Positions 1 through 8,838 of a stretch of DNA of 64,000 nucleotides are shown one piece after another. The notes under the pieces were generated by a model. That model had not been told where the DNA came from, did no database searches, and saw only the letters and a list, made by a program, of their open reading frames with translations. The position numbers and the translations under genes are program-made. This stretch comes from Pseudonocardiales bacterium. GTDB taxonomy: Bacteria > Actinomycetota > Actinomycetes > Mycobacteriales > Pseudonocardiaceae. Location: NCBI GenBank assembly GCA_019247305.1, contig JAFAPC010000176.1, forward strand, positions 1 to 64,000, in the 5' to 3' direction. Within the stretch, counting starts at the first letter, position 1. Each line of letters opens with the position of its first letter.

Positions 1-145
1 GTTGCTCAGCGTCCAGTCCTGACATACGATCGAACCGCAACGGTTTCTCCGTCGTGAGAGAGTGGTTTCGTCACCTCCTTTCTATCGGTCGGAGAAGCCG
101 TTGCCTGTTATTTCATGCGGCGTGTCGCCAGCTTTCGGAACCAAT

Positions 146-235
146 GAGGCTTATTCAGGGCGGCACTATCGATCTTGTGAGACACCTGCTGAGCTGCAAC
201 GATCAGCCGTCGATCAAGATCGCTGAATAAGCCTC
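146..235. mobile_element. 90-bp MITE, copy A
   Basis: A 90-bp non-coding element bounded by inverted repeats gaggcttattcag / ctgaataagcctc, with a second inner inverted match (cgatcttg). The trinucleotide AAT flanks it on both sides (143-145 and 236-238), which reads as a 3-bp target-site duplication. A second 90-bp copy at 12319-12408 differs at only two positions and has its own 3-bp flanking repeat (CTT). Two near-identical copies with different target duplications are good evidence of transposition in trans. The terminal bases resemble the IS5-like end at 239-289, so an IS5-family transposase is the likely mobiliser (inference). Confidence 0.85.
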
Positions 236-1652
236 AATGACCCCTAACTAAGCCCCGACTGGGAATAATTAGAGTTTTGCATAAGCCTCTCAGCGTTGCG
301 CTGCTGCCACCACCAGCGAGCGTACGTCCGTCTGGACTAAAGGCAAGCGAGTCAAATTGGGTATTCCCGTCGGTAAGACCCTGGCCTAGGAGCATCGGGT
401 GAGTAGGGTCGGTCACGTCCCACAGACCTATGAATTTACTGCCGAGGTCTGTGGCGGCAAGGATGCGGCCGTTGGGACTGAACATGACGGAGGACACCAG
501 GGCGGTTTGGCTTACCAGCGTTCGGCTCAGTGGTGCGGGGTGCGAGGGATCAGCAACGTCCCAGAGACGGAGGGTGCCGTCCCCGCCGCCGCTGGCTAGG
601 ATCCGGCCATTAGAGCTGAAGGCGATGGAGAACACCTCGCCCGCATAGCCGGTGAGGGGCTGACCAAGACGCACCGGGCGGGCGGAGTCGGCCACGTTCC
701 ATAACCGGATCGTCTTGTCGGAGCTCGCGCTGGCCATAGTGCGGCCGTCTGGACTAAACGTCACAGAATTGACCCGTCCGGTGTGGTCGGTGAGCGGAGT
801 GGATAAAGGGGTGTTCTCCGTGGATAGGAGCTGTGTGTAGAGATCTGAAGTTGCTGTCATGCGGTATGCGACGAGGTCAAGCTGGCCCGCGAGAGATGGA
901 TCCGTGTCGCGCAGACGGTCCGCTTGGACGATAAGCTGGTTGAAGATGGCTTGGTCACGCTGCCGAATGGCATTTCGGTATTGCTGAATGGCGATAAGAC
1001 TGGCCATGACAGCCAAGACGAGCAAGATGGTTAAGCTGCTAACCGCGCCTCGTTTGAGCCGCTGGGTCCGCCGCTGCTCACGGACGTCATCACCTTCGAG
1101 CTCGTCCTTCGTGATACCGTGCATAGGTGCTGCGAGGGTCGCCACGCGATCCCGGAAACGCGCATTGCGCAGGGTAAGTTGGTGCTCGTTTTTAGCCCAC
1201 CTCATGTCGAGGTATAGAGGTTCTGAACGGAATATTCCGTAGAGTGATGGGTGCACGGCGGTAGAAGCATCTCGATCGAAGTCGTTCGTCTCCGCGTCCC
1301 AAACCCAGGCACCCTCGGTAAGCACGGGCAAGATATTTCTGGGGCCCTTAGTCGCCACCCAGCGCTCGATCTCCTTGCCTACCCAGTCGGAACGAGCGGC
1401 TTCGGGAGAGGCGAGTAGAACGAACCATCGGGACCCGTCTAGGGGGGCGCAGATGCTGGGCCAAAGCTCGAGGCTGACGGCGAGTCCCGTTTGGTCTCGG
1501 AATACTTCGAGAGCGCGGCGATGATTCCAGGGCTTGGCAAGCCGCTGAAGCCCTCGCTGTAGAGCGGGAGCAAACTCACCATCGGCACTGTGCGAGTAAG
1601 AGATGAAAGCGGCGTACCGTTTTGGTGGATCCATGAACATCGGTGGATCCAT
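234..1652 (-). pseudogene. TIR-transmembrane-WD40 protein, 3' end lost to an IS insertion
   Basis: The protein starts with a bacterial TIR domain (about residues 11-150, beginning RYAAFISYSHSADGEF and containing VFRDQTGL and SPEAARSDWVGKEIERW). One transmembrane helix follows near residues 204-221, then WD40 repeats with FSPDGRTMASASSDKTIRLW-type blades. Three blades are complete. The fourth stops at GGGSSATLRG and continues with unrelated residues read from the IS-like end at 239-289, so the rest of the propeller is missing. TIR plus WD40 proteins in actinomycetes are usually considered conflict or signalling receptors in which the propeller senses and TIR cleaves NAD or signals. That role is family inference. 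The start chosen is the ATG at 1652, just before the TIR domain. An upstream ATG at 1790 would add 46 residues with no domain. Confidence 0.75.
239..289. mobile_element. Remnant terminus of an IS5-like insertion sequence
   Basis: On the minus strand this stretch begins gaggcttatgcaaaactc and abuts the interrupted WD40 gene exactly where the repeat motif stops matching. Ends of this type are known from IS5-family elements in actinobacteria (recalled, not searched). Only about 50 bp remain before the MITE at 146-235. It supplies the aberrant last 15 or so codons and the stop codon of the TIR/WD40 gene. Confidence 0.5.
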
Positions 1653-2427
1653 ACTCTGAAAGACGCCGCTGCCGCGGGATTGCACTTCCGATTGACTATT
1701 CCGATCGTTCGCTTCACTCACGCTTCTGCCTACTCTCTCAACTCGCAGCGAGAGCGTCCGGTGGCCCACCACGTTGTAACGCGGCGTCACCGGACCGAGA
1801 CAAGGTGCCCAGACCGGACGTGCCCGCTACCACGTATCTGACCTGCACCGATATGGTTTGCAATCTTGTTCTAAAGAAGTTCTACATGAGTCTCAATCAG
1901 TCGGGAGTCGTCGACATGTCATCCCCAGAGTAACTTTTATCGAGGAGTGAAATCTATAGCCCGAATGGGGTACGATCGTGCTCACATGAGAACACTTTAC
2001 ACAGACAGCTACCTCGGTGGTTATTTCATGCTGCGTGCTGCCGGCATCAACCCAAGCACAGCACCCAGCCCCTCACCACCTCCATCTGCCACATCGTGGA
2101 CACCGCACCACGCCCACCCTCGCACAACTCGAACGCCTCGCCGGCCTGCTACGCGATACTGACAGCACGTCAAGCTGAACCCGTGGCCCGAACACCACAA
2201 CCAGCCAGCCCAACCTAACGACGAGTCGCCGAAGGAGCTGAAGATCTTCCGGCGACCTACCATTAACACGTATCCTTAGCAAAGTCTCTTGCCACCCAAA
2301 CAGCTCTACCGTCGAACTCGGGAGGCTGCGAGCAGCCAGGACGCGGCTGCCGGAACATCGGAGGGGGTGGCAGCGTTGATCGCAGAGGCAACGGTGTAAT
2401 TCTTTCCGGTTCTGAGGCGGTGGTCCG
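1653..2427. other. Intergenic region, no convincing gene
   Basis: This stretch separates the divergent TIR/WD40 and HtrA-like genes. Open frames are short and have no start with a good ribosome-binding site. Around 2080-2180 one plus frame reads TPTLAQLERLAGLLRDTDS, which looks like the tail of a lost protein, but nothing upstream supports a gene. It probably contains the promoters of both flanking genes. No repeat or stable RNA was recognised. Confidence 0.5.
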
Positions 2428-3339
2428 GTGGATCCCTTGGACTCCTACTCACGGACGGTCAGCTCGGTCGCTGCGGCGGTGACCCCGCACGTCGCCAGCC
2501 TGCGGATCGGGCCGGGTGCAGGGTCAGCCGTCGTGTTCACCGATGACGGGCTGATGTTGACCAACGCGCACGTGGTGGGCGCCGGTCGTGATGGCGTTGC
2601 GGCCTTCACCGACGGCACCGAGAGCCGCTTCGACGTGGTGGGTGTGGACCCACTGTCGGATCTGGCGGTGCTCCGGGCCCCGGGCGCTACCCCGACCGCG
2701 GCCGTCCTGGGTGATGCTGATCGGCTGGTCGTCGGGCAGTTGGTGGTCGCCGTCGGCAATCCCCTCGGGCTCACCGGATCGGTGACCGCCGGAGTGGTCA
2801 GTGCCCTGGGCCGCTCGCTGCCGGTGCGCTCCGGCCGGTCCATGCGGATGATCGAGGACGTGATCCAGACCGACGCCGCGCTCAACCCCGGCAACTCCGG
2901 CGGCGCACTGGCCGACGCCGGCGCCACGGTGGTCGGCATCAACACCGCCGTCGCCGGGATCGGGCTCGGGATGGCCGTGCCGGTCAACGCGACGACCCGC
3001 CGGATCATCGGTGAGCTGCTCGCCGACGGCCGGGTGCGCCGGGGTTACCTCGGGCTGGTCGGGGTACCCACCCCGCTGCCCGCGCCGGTGGTGCAACGGA
3101 CGGGGCAGACCTCAGGATTGCGCCTGGTGGAGGTCATCCCGGGCAGCCCGGCCGACCGGGCCGGACTGCGCGCGGGGGATCTCGTGCTCAGCGCGGGACG
3201 CAAGCCGGTCACCAATGCCCAGGGCATCCAGCGTCAGCTCTTCTCTGAAGCCATCGGCACCAGGTTGCCGATCACCGTGCTGCGCAACGGCGCGATGGTG
3301 GACGTGATCACCGTTCCGACTGAGCTGGTGGCGAGCTGA
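2428..3339 (+). CDS. HtrA/DegP-like trypsin-type serine protease with PDZ domain
   Basis: A 303-residue serine protease of the S1C (HtrA) family. The catalytic triad is visible: His in LTNAHVVGAG, Asp in DPLSDLAVLR and Ser in NPGNSGGAL. The C-terminal third (about residues 200-300) is a PDZ domain with GYLGLVGV, PGSPADRAGLRAGDLVLSAG and a final IQRQLF helix. HtrA proteases degrade or refold damaged proteins and use PDZ to bind exposed C-termini. No signal peptide or membrane segment is present, unlike most actinobacterial HtrA proteins, so this copy appears cytoplasmic. The start is a GTG at 2428. Its neighbours do not indicate a specific partner. Confidence 0.88.
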   Translation: MDPLDSYSRTVSSVAAAVTPHVASLRIGPGAGSAVVFTDDGLMLTNAHVVGAGRDGVAAFTDGTESRFDVVGVDPLSDLAVLRAPGATPTAAVLGDADRLVVGQLVVAVGNPLGLTGSVTAGVVSALGRSLPVRSGRSMRMIEDVIQTDAALNPGNSGGALADAGATVVGINTAVAGIGLGMAVPVNATTRRIIGELLADGRVRRGYLGLVGVPTPLPAPVVQRTGQTSGLRLVEVIPGSPADRAGLRAGDLVLSAGRKPVTNAQGIQRQLFSEAIGTRLPITVLRNGAMVDVITVPTELVAS

Positions 3340-3476
3340 GGCTGGTGGCGAGCTGAGACGGCCCGACGCGCGCAGTGACGATGGCTGTGCCACTATCGCG
3401 CTGTGCGCGGTCGGACCGCAGACGCTCACCAGACGTTAGCCTTCCGGGGCAGCCTGAGCGTGACCTGGGGGCCCGC

Positions 3477-3974
3477 ATGATCCTGCTGGGGGTACCCGTG
3501 CTCGCAGGAGCATTCCTGCTGGTCGAGGCCGGACTGGAGCACCTGCGGGCACCCCGATTCCTGGCTCGCGCGGCCGGCACCGGGGTGGCGGTCGCCCGAG
3601 CTATCGCGGCCGTCGAACTCGTAATCGGGGTACCCGCAGTGGCGGCGGTAGTCTTCGGCACCGCCGAGCTGCGCTGGGCACTGGCCGGCCAGACCGCCAT
3701 GTACGGGGCTTTCGCCGCCCACCTGTGGTGGCGACGCTACCGGGGCGATGAGTCAGATTGCGGGTGCAACCGGATGGGCACCCAGGTCGGCCCCGGGGGG
3801 ATCGCCCGAGCGGTGCTGCTGGCGATCGCCACGCTCGCGGCGACAGTCTGGTATCCGGCCGCGGTGTTGCCCGGCGGAGGGACGGCGATCCTGCTGGCCG
3901 CCTGCGCCGCTGTGCTGGCCATCCTGCTGTACACCCTGCCGGCGACGGTCGACGGGCACGGGCGAGCCGCGTGA
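3477..3974 (+). CDS. MauE/DoxX-like membrane protein
   Basis: A 166-residue integral membrane protein with about four hydrophobic helices and the motif DCGCNRMG followed by a conserved basic/polar helix start. This is the layout of the MauE family, known from methylamine dehydrogenase maturation, where it is thought to take part in periplasmic disulfide handling. Many actinobacterial members are not linked to methylamine use, and no mau genes are present here, so the function is open. The ATG at 3477 is preferred because it follows a G-rich ribosome-binding site and begins directly with a helix (MILLGVPVLAGAFLLVEAG). Starts further upstream would add a charged tail. Confidence 0.6.
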   Translation: MILLGVPVLAGAFLLVEAGLEHLRAPRFLARAAGTGVAVARAIAAVELVIGVPAVAAVVFGTAELRWALAGQTAMYGAFAAHLWWRRYRGDESDCGCNRMGTQVGPGGIARAVLLAIATLAATVWYPAAVLPGGGTAILLAACAAVLAILLYTLPATVDGHGRAA

Positions 3975-4027
3975 GCGTGCTGCCCTGACCACTGTGCCCG
4001 CCCGCCACCGCAGTAGGGTGTCGGGTC

Positions 4028-4399
4028 GTGGCGGGCTCTGACAACGACCTCGAGAACCGGGTAGGCATCCTGGAGCGGGAGGTCGCCCAGTTGCGCGAGC
4101 AGGTCGCCCTCACCAGCTCTGATGCCACCGCGGCCCGCGTGCTGGCAGCCGGGGCCGACAGTGACGTGTCGGAGGTCCGCTCCGAGCTACGTGCCCACAC
4201 CCGGGCCCTCAACGCCCTGCGGGAAACCCAGCTGGAACAGGGCGAAGCAATCACCAGCATCCGGAAGGAGCTGGCCGAGCACAGCCGGGCGATCATCAGC
4301 CTGGACCAGAAGATGTCTCACGGGTTCGCCACGCTCCACACGGGAATGGCGCAGATCGTCGCCCTCCTCAACGGGAAACCCGATGCTGCGCAGAGCTAG
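4028..4399 (+). CDS. Small coiled-coil protein, copy 1 of a tandem pair
   Basis: A 123-residue hydrophilic protein that is almost entirely predicted coiled coil: heptad-like VGILEREVAQLREQVAL at the start, then LNALRETQLEQGEAITSIR and a final helix ending MAQIVALLNG. No catalytic or metal-binding motif is visible. It starts at a GTG at 4028. The next gene is a close paralogue and the flanking DNA after both stop codons is also alike, so the pair arose by a recent tandem duplication of about 450 bp. Function unknown. A structural or scaffolding role is the most that can be said. Confidence 0.65.
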   Translation: MAGSDNDLENRVGILEREVAQLREQVALTSSDATAARVLAAGADSDVSEVRSELRAHTRALNALRETQLEQGEAITSIRKELAEHSRAIISLDQKMSHGFATLHTGMAQIVALLNGKPDAAQS

Positions 4400-4476
4400 G
4401 CAGTACCAGAGCCGGCGCCTGGATATCCTCCAGCACACCTCAGACAACGCTCATGACGCAGGAGGGATCTCGGCCC

Positions 4477-4869
4477 GTGGCAGACTCTGACAACGACATC
4501 GAAACTCGGGTAGGCATCCTGGAGCGGGAGGTCGCCCAGTTGCGTGAGCAGGTCGCCCTCACCAGCTCCGACGCGGCCGCTGCTCGCGTGCTGGCGTCCG
4601 GAGCCGATCATGACGTGTCGGAGGTCCGCTCCGAGCTGCGCGCCCACACCCGGGCCCTCAACGCCCTGCGGGAAACCCAGCTGGAACAGGGCGAAGCAAT
4701 CACCAGCATTCGAGAGGAGATCACTAGCATCCGGCAGGAGCTGGCCGAGCACAGCCGGGCGATCATCAGCCTGGACCAGAAGATGTCCCACGGGTTCGCC
4801 ACGCTCCACACGGGAATGGCGCAGATCGTCGCCCTCCTCAACGGGAACCCCGATGCTGCGCAGAGCTAG
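4477..4869 (+). CDS. Small coiled-coil protein, copy 2 of a tandem pair
   Basis: A 130-residue paralogue of the preceding gene, nearly identical through most of its length. It carries one extra heptad-sized insert (the ITSIREE unit is repeated, giving ITSIREEITSIRQEL where copy 1 has ITSIRKEL). The GTG at 4477 is the likely start because an AGGAGG ribosome-binding site lies about ten bases upstream and it aligns with the start of copy 1. Function unknown. Confidence 0.65.
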   Translation: MADSDNDIETRVGILEREVAQLREQVALTSSDAAAARVLASGADHDVSEVRSELRAHTRALNALRETQLEQGEAITSIREEITSIRQELAEHSRAIISLDQKMSHGFATLHTGMAQIVALLNGNPDAAQS

Positions 4870-5055
4870 GCAGCACCAGAACCAACCCACCTACGGCCCA
4901 CTGTATGCGGATGAGACTCGCTACCGAACCTCGCCCCACACCTTGCACGTGCCGGTGCGTCGCCTCATAATAGAGGGGCCAAGGCAGTAGCTGCGGAAGT
5001 GAGCCCGGTTCCTCTCCGGACGGTTTGGGACCGGGTTTTGCGTCTTCGTAGACCG

Positions 5056-5496
5056 CTACTGGTACAAGATCGGTGCGATCCGCATCCGCCAGTGACTTCC
5101 TGCGCCCGCGCACCACGCGACCGCGTCCGCGACCCACAACATCGGCTCACCAGTTGCATCGACATGTTGGTACGTTAGCTCCTGCCCCTGACCGATGGCC
5201 TTCAGCGCCGCACGGATGTCTCTGCGGTCGCGAGTTTCGCCACCCTGCACCCGTTCGATGGTCAATTCGGTGACCCCGAGTTCGACAAGCTGCGGCACGA
5301 GCTTAGTCCAGCATTTGGAAAAGTGCACCCGTCGCAGTCCAGGCCGAACCAGCCCTCGCATGACTTTGCGGACGAGCGCCACCCGACACTGGCATACCAC
5401 CACTACCGCGATACCGTAACGGCTCGCTCGTACGCTCTCGTCGGCGAAGCCGAGGCGGTCCGCGCGGCCGCAGTTCAGGCACGTCGAATGATTCAC
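5056..5496 (-). CDS. DUF3800-like protein, possibly N-terminally degraded
   Basis: The C-terminal half reads like a family common in actinomycetes, often labelled DUF3800 or hypothetical, whose members start with a VDES-type motif and end with a WLPDAVAWC-like block. Here FADESVRASRYGIAVVVV and MLWVADAVAWCAGAGSHWR match those places, with TELTIERVQGGETRDRRDIRAALKAIG between them. DUF3800 proteins have an RNase H-like fold and occur with mobile elements and defence genes. The GTG at 5496 is a guess. The frame stays open further upstream, but that part is unlike the family. Several family positions look altered, so it may be decaying. Confidence 0.4.
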   Translation of the reverse strand: MNHSTCLNCGRADRLGFADESVRASRYGIAVVVVCQCRVALVRKVMRGLVRPGLRRVHFSKCWTKLVPQLVELGVTELTIERVQGGETRDRRDIRAALKAIGQGQELTYQHVDATGEPMLWVADAVAWCAGAGSHWRMRIAPILYQ

Positions 5497-5674
5497 GCGC
5501 CCCGCCTTGTGTGCCACGTCCGTCGGCTCCCTTCCCGCAAGTTCCGGCAGTGCCAAGATCGCCACCGGTGTGCGTGCTGCGCTCGGTGGCTGTTGGTTGG
5601 CGTTAGGCTGGCCGCTCCGCGCATCACCTCGCCGGCCACAATGGGGAGCCAGCCACCGAGCGGTGGAACGTAGC

Positions 5675-8600
5675 ATGTGCCGCGTGCTCCGCTCATTACC
5701 TCTAACCTTCGCCAGCTGGGTTGAGGTAGCCACCGGCGGTGCAGCGCCCTACCCGTACCAGACCGGTCTCGCCGAGCACGGGCTGCCCGACGTCCTGCGG
5801 GTGCCGACCGGGACCGGCAAGACCCTGGCCGCGGCCCTGCCCTGGCTCTACCGACGCCTCCAGCACCCCGACTCGGTCGTTCGACAGAGAACGCCGCATT
5901 GGCTGGTGGTCGTGCTGCCGCAGCGCGCCCTCGTCGAGCAGACCGTCGAGGTGATCGAGGGCTGGCTCAGCAAGCTGCAGCTGGGCATTCCGGTGCACGT
6001 GTTGATGGGTGGCGAGGACGCCGATGATCAGGCCTGGAAGATGCACCCTGAAAAGGAGCGGATCTTCGTCGGGACCTTGGACATGGTGCTGTCCCGGCTG
6101 CTCATGCGGGGCTTCGCCGAAGGCCGCAGCGCCTGGCCGATGAGCTTTGGCCTGCTGCACGCCGGTGTCCAGTTCGTGTTCGACGAGGTGCAGCTGATGG
6201 GCCCGGGATTACTGACGTCGCTGCAGCTGCAGGGGCTGCGGGAGGCGTTGGGCACCGCAGTATCGTGCCAGTCGATGTGGATGTCGGCGACCCTGGACCC
6301 GACCGAGCTGCGCACCGTGGACTTCCGGCGAGAGTGCTCCGTCGTGGAACTCGGTGACGATGACCGGGACGGACCTCTGCGCCTGCGCCTCCTGGCACCC
6401 CGCACCGTGCGGCGGCTCCACCTTGGCGACGTCGAGGCCCGCCAGTACCCGCGCGCCCTCGCCGAACGCGTCATCGCCGAACATCAACCCGGGACGCGCA
6501 CCCTCGTTGTGCTCAACACCGTGGAGCGGGCGACCGCGCTGTTCACCGAGCTAGCTGGAGGCGCGCTGGAGGCGAACCTGGTTCTGGTGCACTCCCGCTT
6601 CCGCCCCGGCGACCGACAGGACCTCACTCAGCGCGCGGTGGCGCCGCCCGGAGACACCGGAAGTATCGTGATCGCCACCCAGGTCTTGGAAGCCGGCATC
6701 GACATCACGTCCGACACGCTGATCACCGAGGTGGCGCCCTGGTCGTCGATCGTGCAGCGGGCCGGCCGCTGCAACCGAGACGGTCAGGCCAGCAATGCGC
6801 GACTGTTCTGGACCGTTCCGCCAGCACCTCCGCTGCCCTACCAGACCGCTGAGCTCGAGCACACCACAGGCCTGCTGGCAGAACTGGAAGGCCAAGTCGT
6901 GACCAGCGAAGAGTTGGCGGCAGCGGGCCGCGAGCTGACCCGCCCGATACACCCGGTCCTGCGCCGTCGCGACCTGCTCGACCTATTCGACACCGCACCC
7001 GACCTGTCGGGCAACGATATCGACATCAGTCCCTTCATCCGGGAGCGCGCCGACCGCACCGTCTCGGTGGCCTGGCGCGAGCTGCCCGAGGACGGGCCAC
7101 TGGACGCACCCGCCAGGGTGGAGCTGTGCCCCGCTCCGATCCGTGACGTGCAGGACATGATCCGGGAAGGCCGTACCCGGGCCCGGATTTTCGACCAGAC
7201 CTCGGGCCGCTGGGATGCTGCCCGACCGGAGGATGTCCGCCCCATGGCGGTGGTCATACTCGACGCCTCGCGCGGCGGATACCTGCCTGAGCGGGGCTTC
7301 GCGCCAAGGAGCACCGACCCGGTCGAGCCGGTCGCACCGTCCGGGCAGGTGCCCGACGCGGTGGACACTGATCCGCAGTCCGTGCTCCCCAACGGACGCT
7401 GGGTGCCGCTCCCTGAGCACTTGGCTGATGTCGAACGGGAATGCCGGAGGCTGCTGGACGCACTCAGCCCCGAGCTGACCGCTGCCCAGCGGGAGGCGCT
7501 CGCGCTGGCGGGGCGCTACCACGATCTTGGCAAGGCACACTCCACGTTCGTGGCATCGCTGAGCCGGGCCGACGGCTCCGCACCGGTCAGTGGCGGGCCG
7601 TGGGCGAAGTCACCGGGACGGACCCCGCTGCGGCATGATCCACCGCACTTCCGGCACGAGCTGGTCAGTGCGCTGCTGCTCCTCGACGATACGACCGGTC
7701 TGCTCGACGGGGTGGCCGAGCCCGATCTGGTCACTTATCTGGTGCTCGCGCACCACGGCAAGGTGCGGCTGACGGTGCGGGCCCGGCCGGAAGAGCCACC
7801 GGGCATCGTGCTCGGCGTCCTGGACGGATCGAGCACCGTGGATACCCTGCTGCCGGTCACCGGCGCGCTGGCGGCACGCCCAGTGTCGCTGCAGGCCACC
7901 CGGTTCGGCGCGGGATCGTTGACCAGCCGCGCCTTACGGCCCACGGGCTTTCCCGACATCGGCGCGGCGACCTTCACCCGCTTCGAGAACGGCCAGCCGG
8001 TGCCCTCGCTGCTCGTGGAGTCAGTTCAGTCGATGGCGAACCGGTTGGAAGCCACAGCCTGGGACGCCGCCCGCGACGAACCGGTCGTCGAGGTAGCCGG
8101 ACTGCCTTACGTGCGCGTCGTGCGCCGCGGTACCGGGGAGTTCCTGACCTCCAGCCGGTTGGAGGCGCACCGACTGGCCTCGCCATTCGTGCACACCGCC
8201 ACGCTGGCGGGCAAGCCGATGTTTGATGAGGTCCGGGAGCGCCTGGGCTTAGCCAAGGACACCCCGCTCAACCGCAGACACATGGCCGACGCCGTGGCCA
8301 GGCTGGATCCGTTCTGTCTGCTGCATGGGGTCTTTTTCAGTCAGAACCAGTGGTGGGGCCAGCCGAAGTTCGAACGGGCGATCTCCGCGGTCATCGAGGC
8401 CCGGAATGTGGAACGCGCGGTCAGCGGTGGTCGCAAGTCCGACCGGGTGCTCCACACCGTTAAGGAAGTCAGCCGGGCGAGCCACGACGGGTACGGCTCA
8501 ATCCCGTTCCACCGCACCGAGTGGACCGCGAAGACGATCACCGCGTCGTTCGTCATCGATGTTGAGCTGCTGTACTCTTACGGCCTTCCGCAGCCAGTGA

Positions 8601-8836
8601 CCGAGCTGCTGCAGACCCTGGCGCTGTGGGAGATCCGCCGCTTCCTGACCAGCGGGCTGCGGCTACGCACCGCGTGCGATCTGGAAATGGTCGGCCAGGA
8701 GAGGTCCCGGCACCACTCGACGCTCCCGGGACTGGACGAGCTGACCTCGCGGATCGCCGAGCTGATCCCCCAGGGCCGGGACCTCTTCGGCGAGGGCACG
8801 CCGCTGACCGTCGAGTGGTCGCCCAAGAAGGCCTGA
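5675..8836 (+). CDS. Cas3 helicase-HD nuclease fused in frame to Csb1 (Cas7), type I-G CRISPR-Cas
   Basis: About 1,050 residues. Residues 1-750 are the type I-G Cas3: Walker A VPTGTGKT near 45, DEVQ box (FDEVQLMGPG) near 170, SATLDP, helicase C-domain with EVAPWSSIVQRAGRCNR, and a C-terminal HD domain with YHDLGK near 615, FRHELV and LAHHGKVRL. The Cas3 sequence stops after FGAGSLTSRAL, short of the usual C-terminal helix. At about nt 7934-7940 it switches without a stop to Csb1, beginning RPTGFPDIGAATF and continuing with LLVESVQSMANRLEA, GLPYVRVV, LTSSRLEAHRLASPF, PFHRTEW and LRLRTACDLE. Csb1 is the Cas7-like backbone subunit that coats crRNA. In Geobacter-type loci csx17 (Cas8) lies between cas3 and csb1, so a deletion that removed csx17 and fused its neighbours is the simplest explanation (inference). 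The start ATG at 5675 is chosen by family length. Confidence 0.85.
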   Translation: MCRVLRSLPLTFASWVEVATGGAAPYPYQTGLAEHGLPDVLRVPTGTGKTLAAALPWLYRRLQHPDSVVRQRTPHWLVVVLPQRALVEQTVEVIEGWLSKLQLGIPVHVLMGGEDADDQAWKMHPEKERIFVGTLDMVLSRLLMRGFAEGRSAWPMSFGLLHAGVQFVFDEVQLMGPGLLTSLQLQGLREALGTAVSCQSMWMSATLDPTELRTVDFRRECSVVELGDDDRDGPLRLRLLAPRTVRRLHLGDVEARQYPRALAERVIAEHQPGTRTLVVLNTVERATALFTELAGGALEANLVLVHSRFRPGDRQDLTQRAVAPPGDTGSIVIATQVLEAGIDITSDTLITEVAPWSSIVQRAGRCNRDGQASNARLFWTVPPAPPLPYQTAELEHTTGLLAELEGQVVTSEELAAAGRELTRPIHPVLRRRDLLDLFDTAPDLSGNDIDISPFIRERADRTVSVAWRELPEDGPLDAPARVELCPAPIRDVQDMIREGRTRARIFDQTSGRWDAARPEDVRPMAVVILDASRGGYLPERGFAPRSTDPVEPVAPSGQVPDAVDTDPQSVLPNGRWVPLPEHLADVERECRRLLDALSPELTAAQREALALAGRYHDLGKAHSTFVASLSRADGSAPVSGGPWAKSPGRTPLRHDPPHFRHELVSALLLLDDTTGLLDGVAEPDLVTYLVLAHHGKVRLTVRARPEEPPGIVLGVLDGSSTVDTLLPVTGALAARPVSLQATRFGAGSLTSRALRPTGFPDIGAATFTRFENGQPVPSLLVESVQSMANRLEATAWDAARDEPVVEVAGLPYVRVVRRGTGEFLTSSRLEAHRLASPFVHTATLAGKPMFDEVRERLGLAKDTPLNRRHMADAVARLDPFCLLHGVFFSQNQWWGQPKFERAISAVIEARNVERAVSGGRKSDRVLHTVKEVSRASHDGYGSIPFHRTEWTAKTITASFVIDVELLYSYGLPQPVTELLQTLALWEIRRFLTSGLRLRTACDLEMVGQERSRHHSTLPGLDELTSRIAELIPQGRDLFGEGTPLTVEWSPKKA

Positions 8837-8838
8837 GT

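Noticed and set aside
1..80. A strong AAGGAGGTGA-like site on the minus strand near 71-80, suggesting a gene start running off the left edge.
   Set aside because: The frame opening directly after it stops within about 25 codons, and the only longer open frame starts too far from the site.
3477..3974. Linking the MauE-like protein to methylamine dehydrogenase.
   Set aside because: No other mau genes are in the window, and MauE-like proteins are common in actinomycetes without them.
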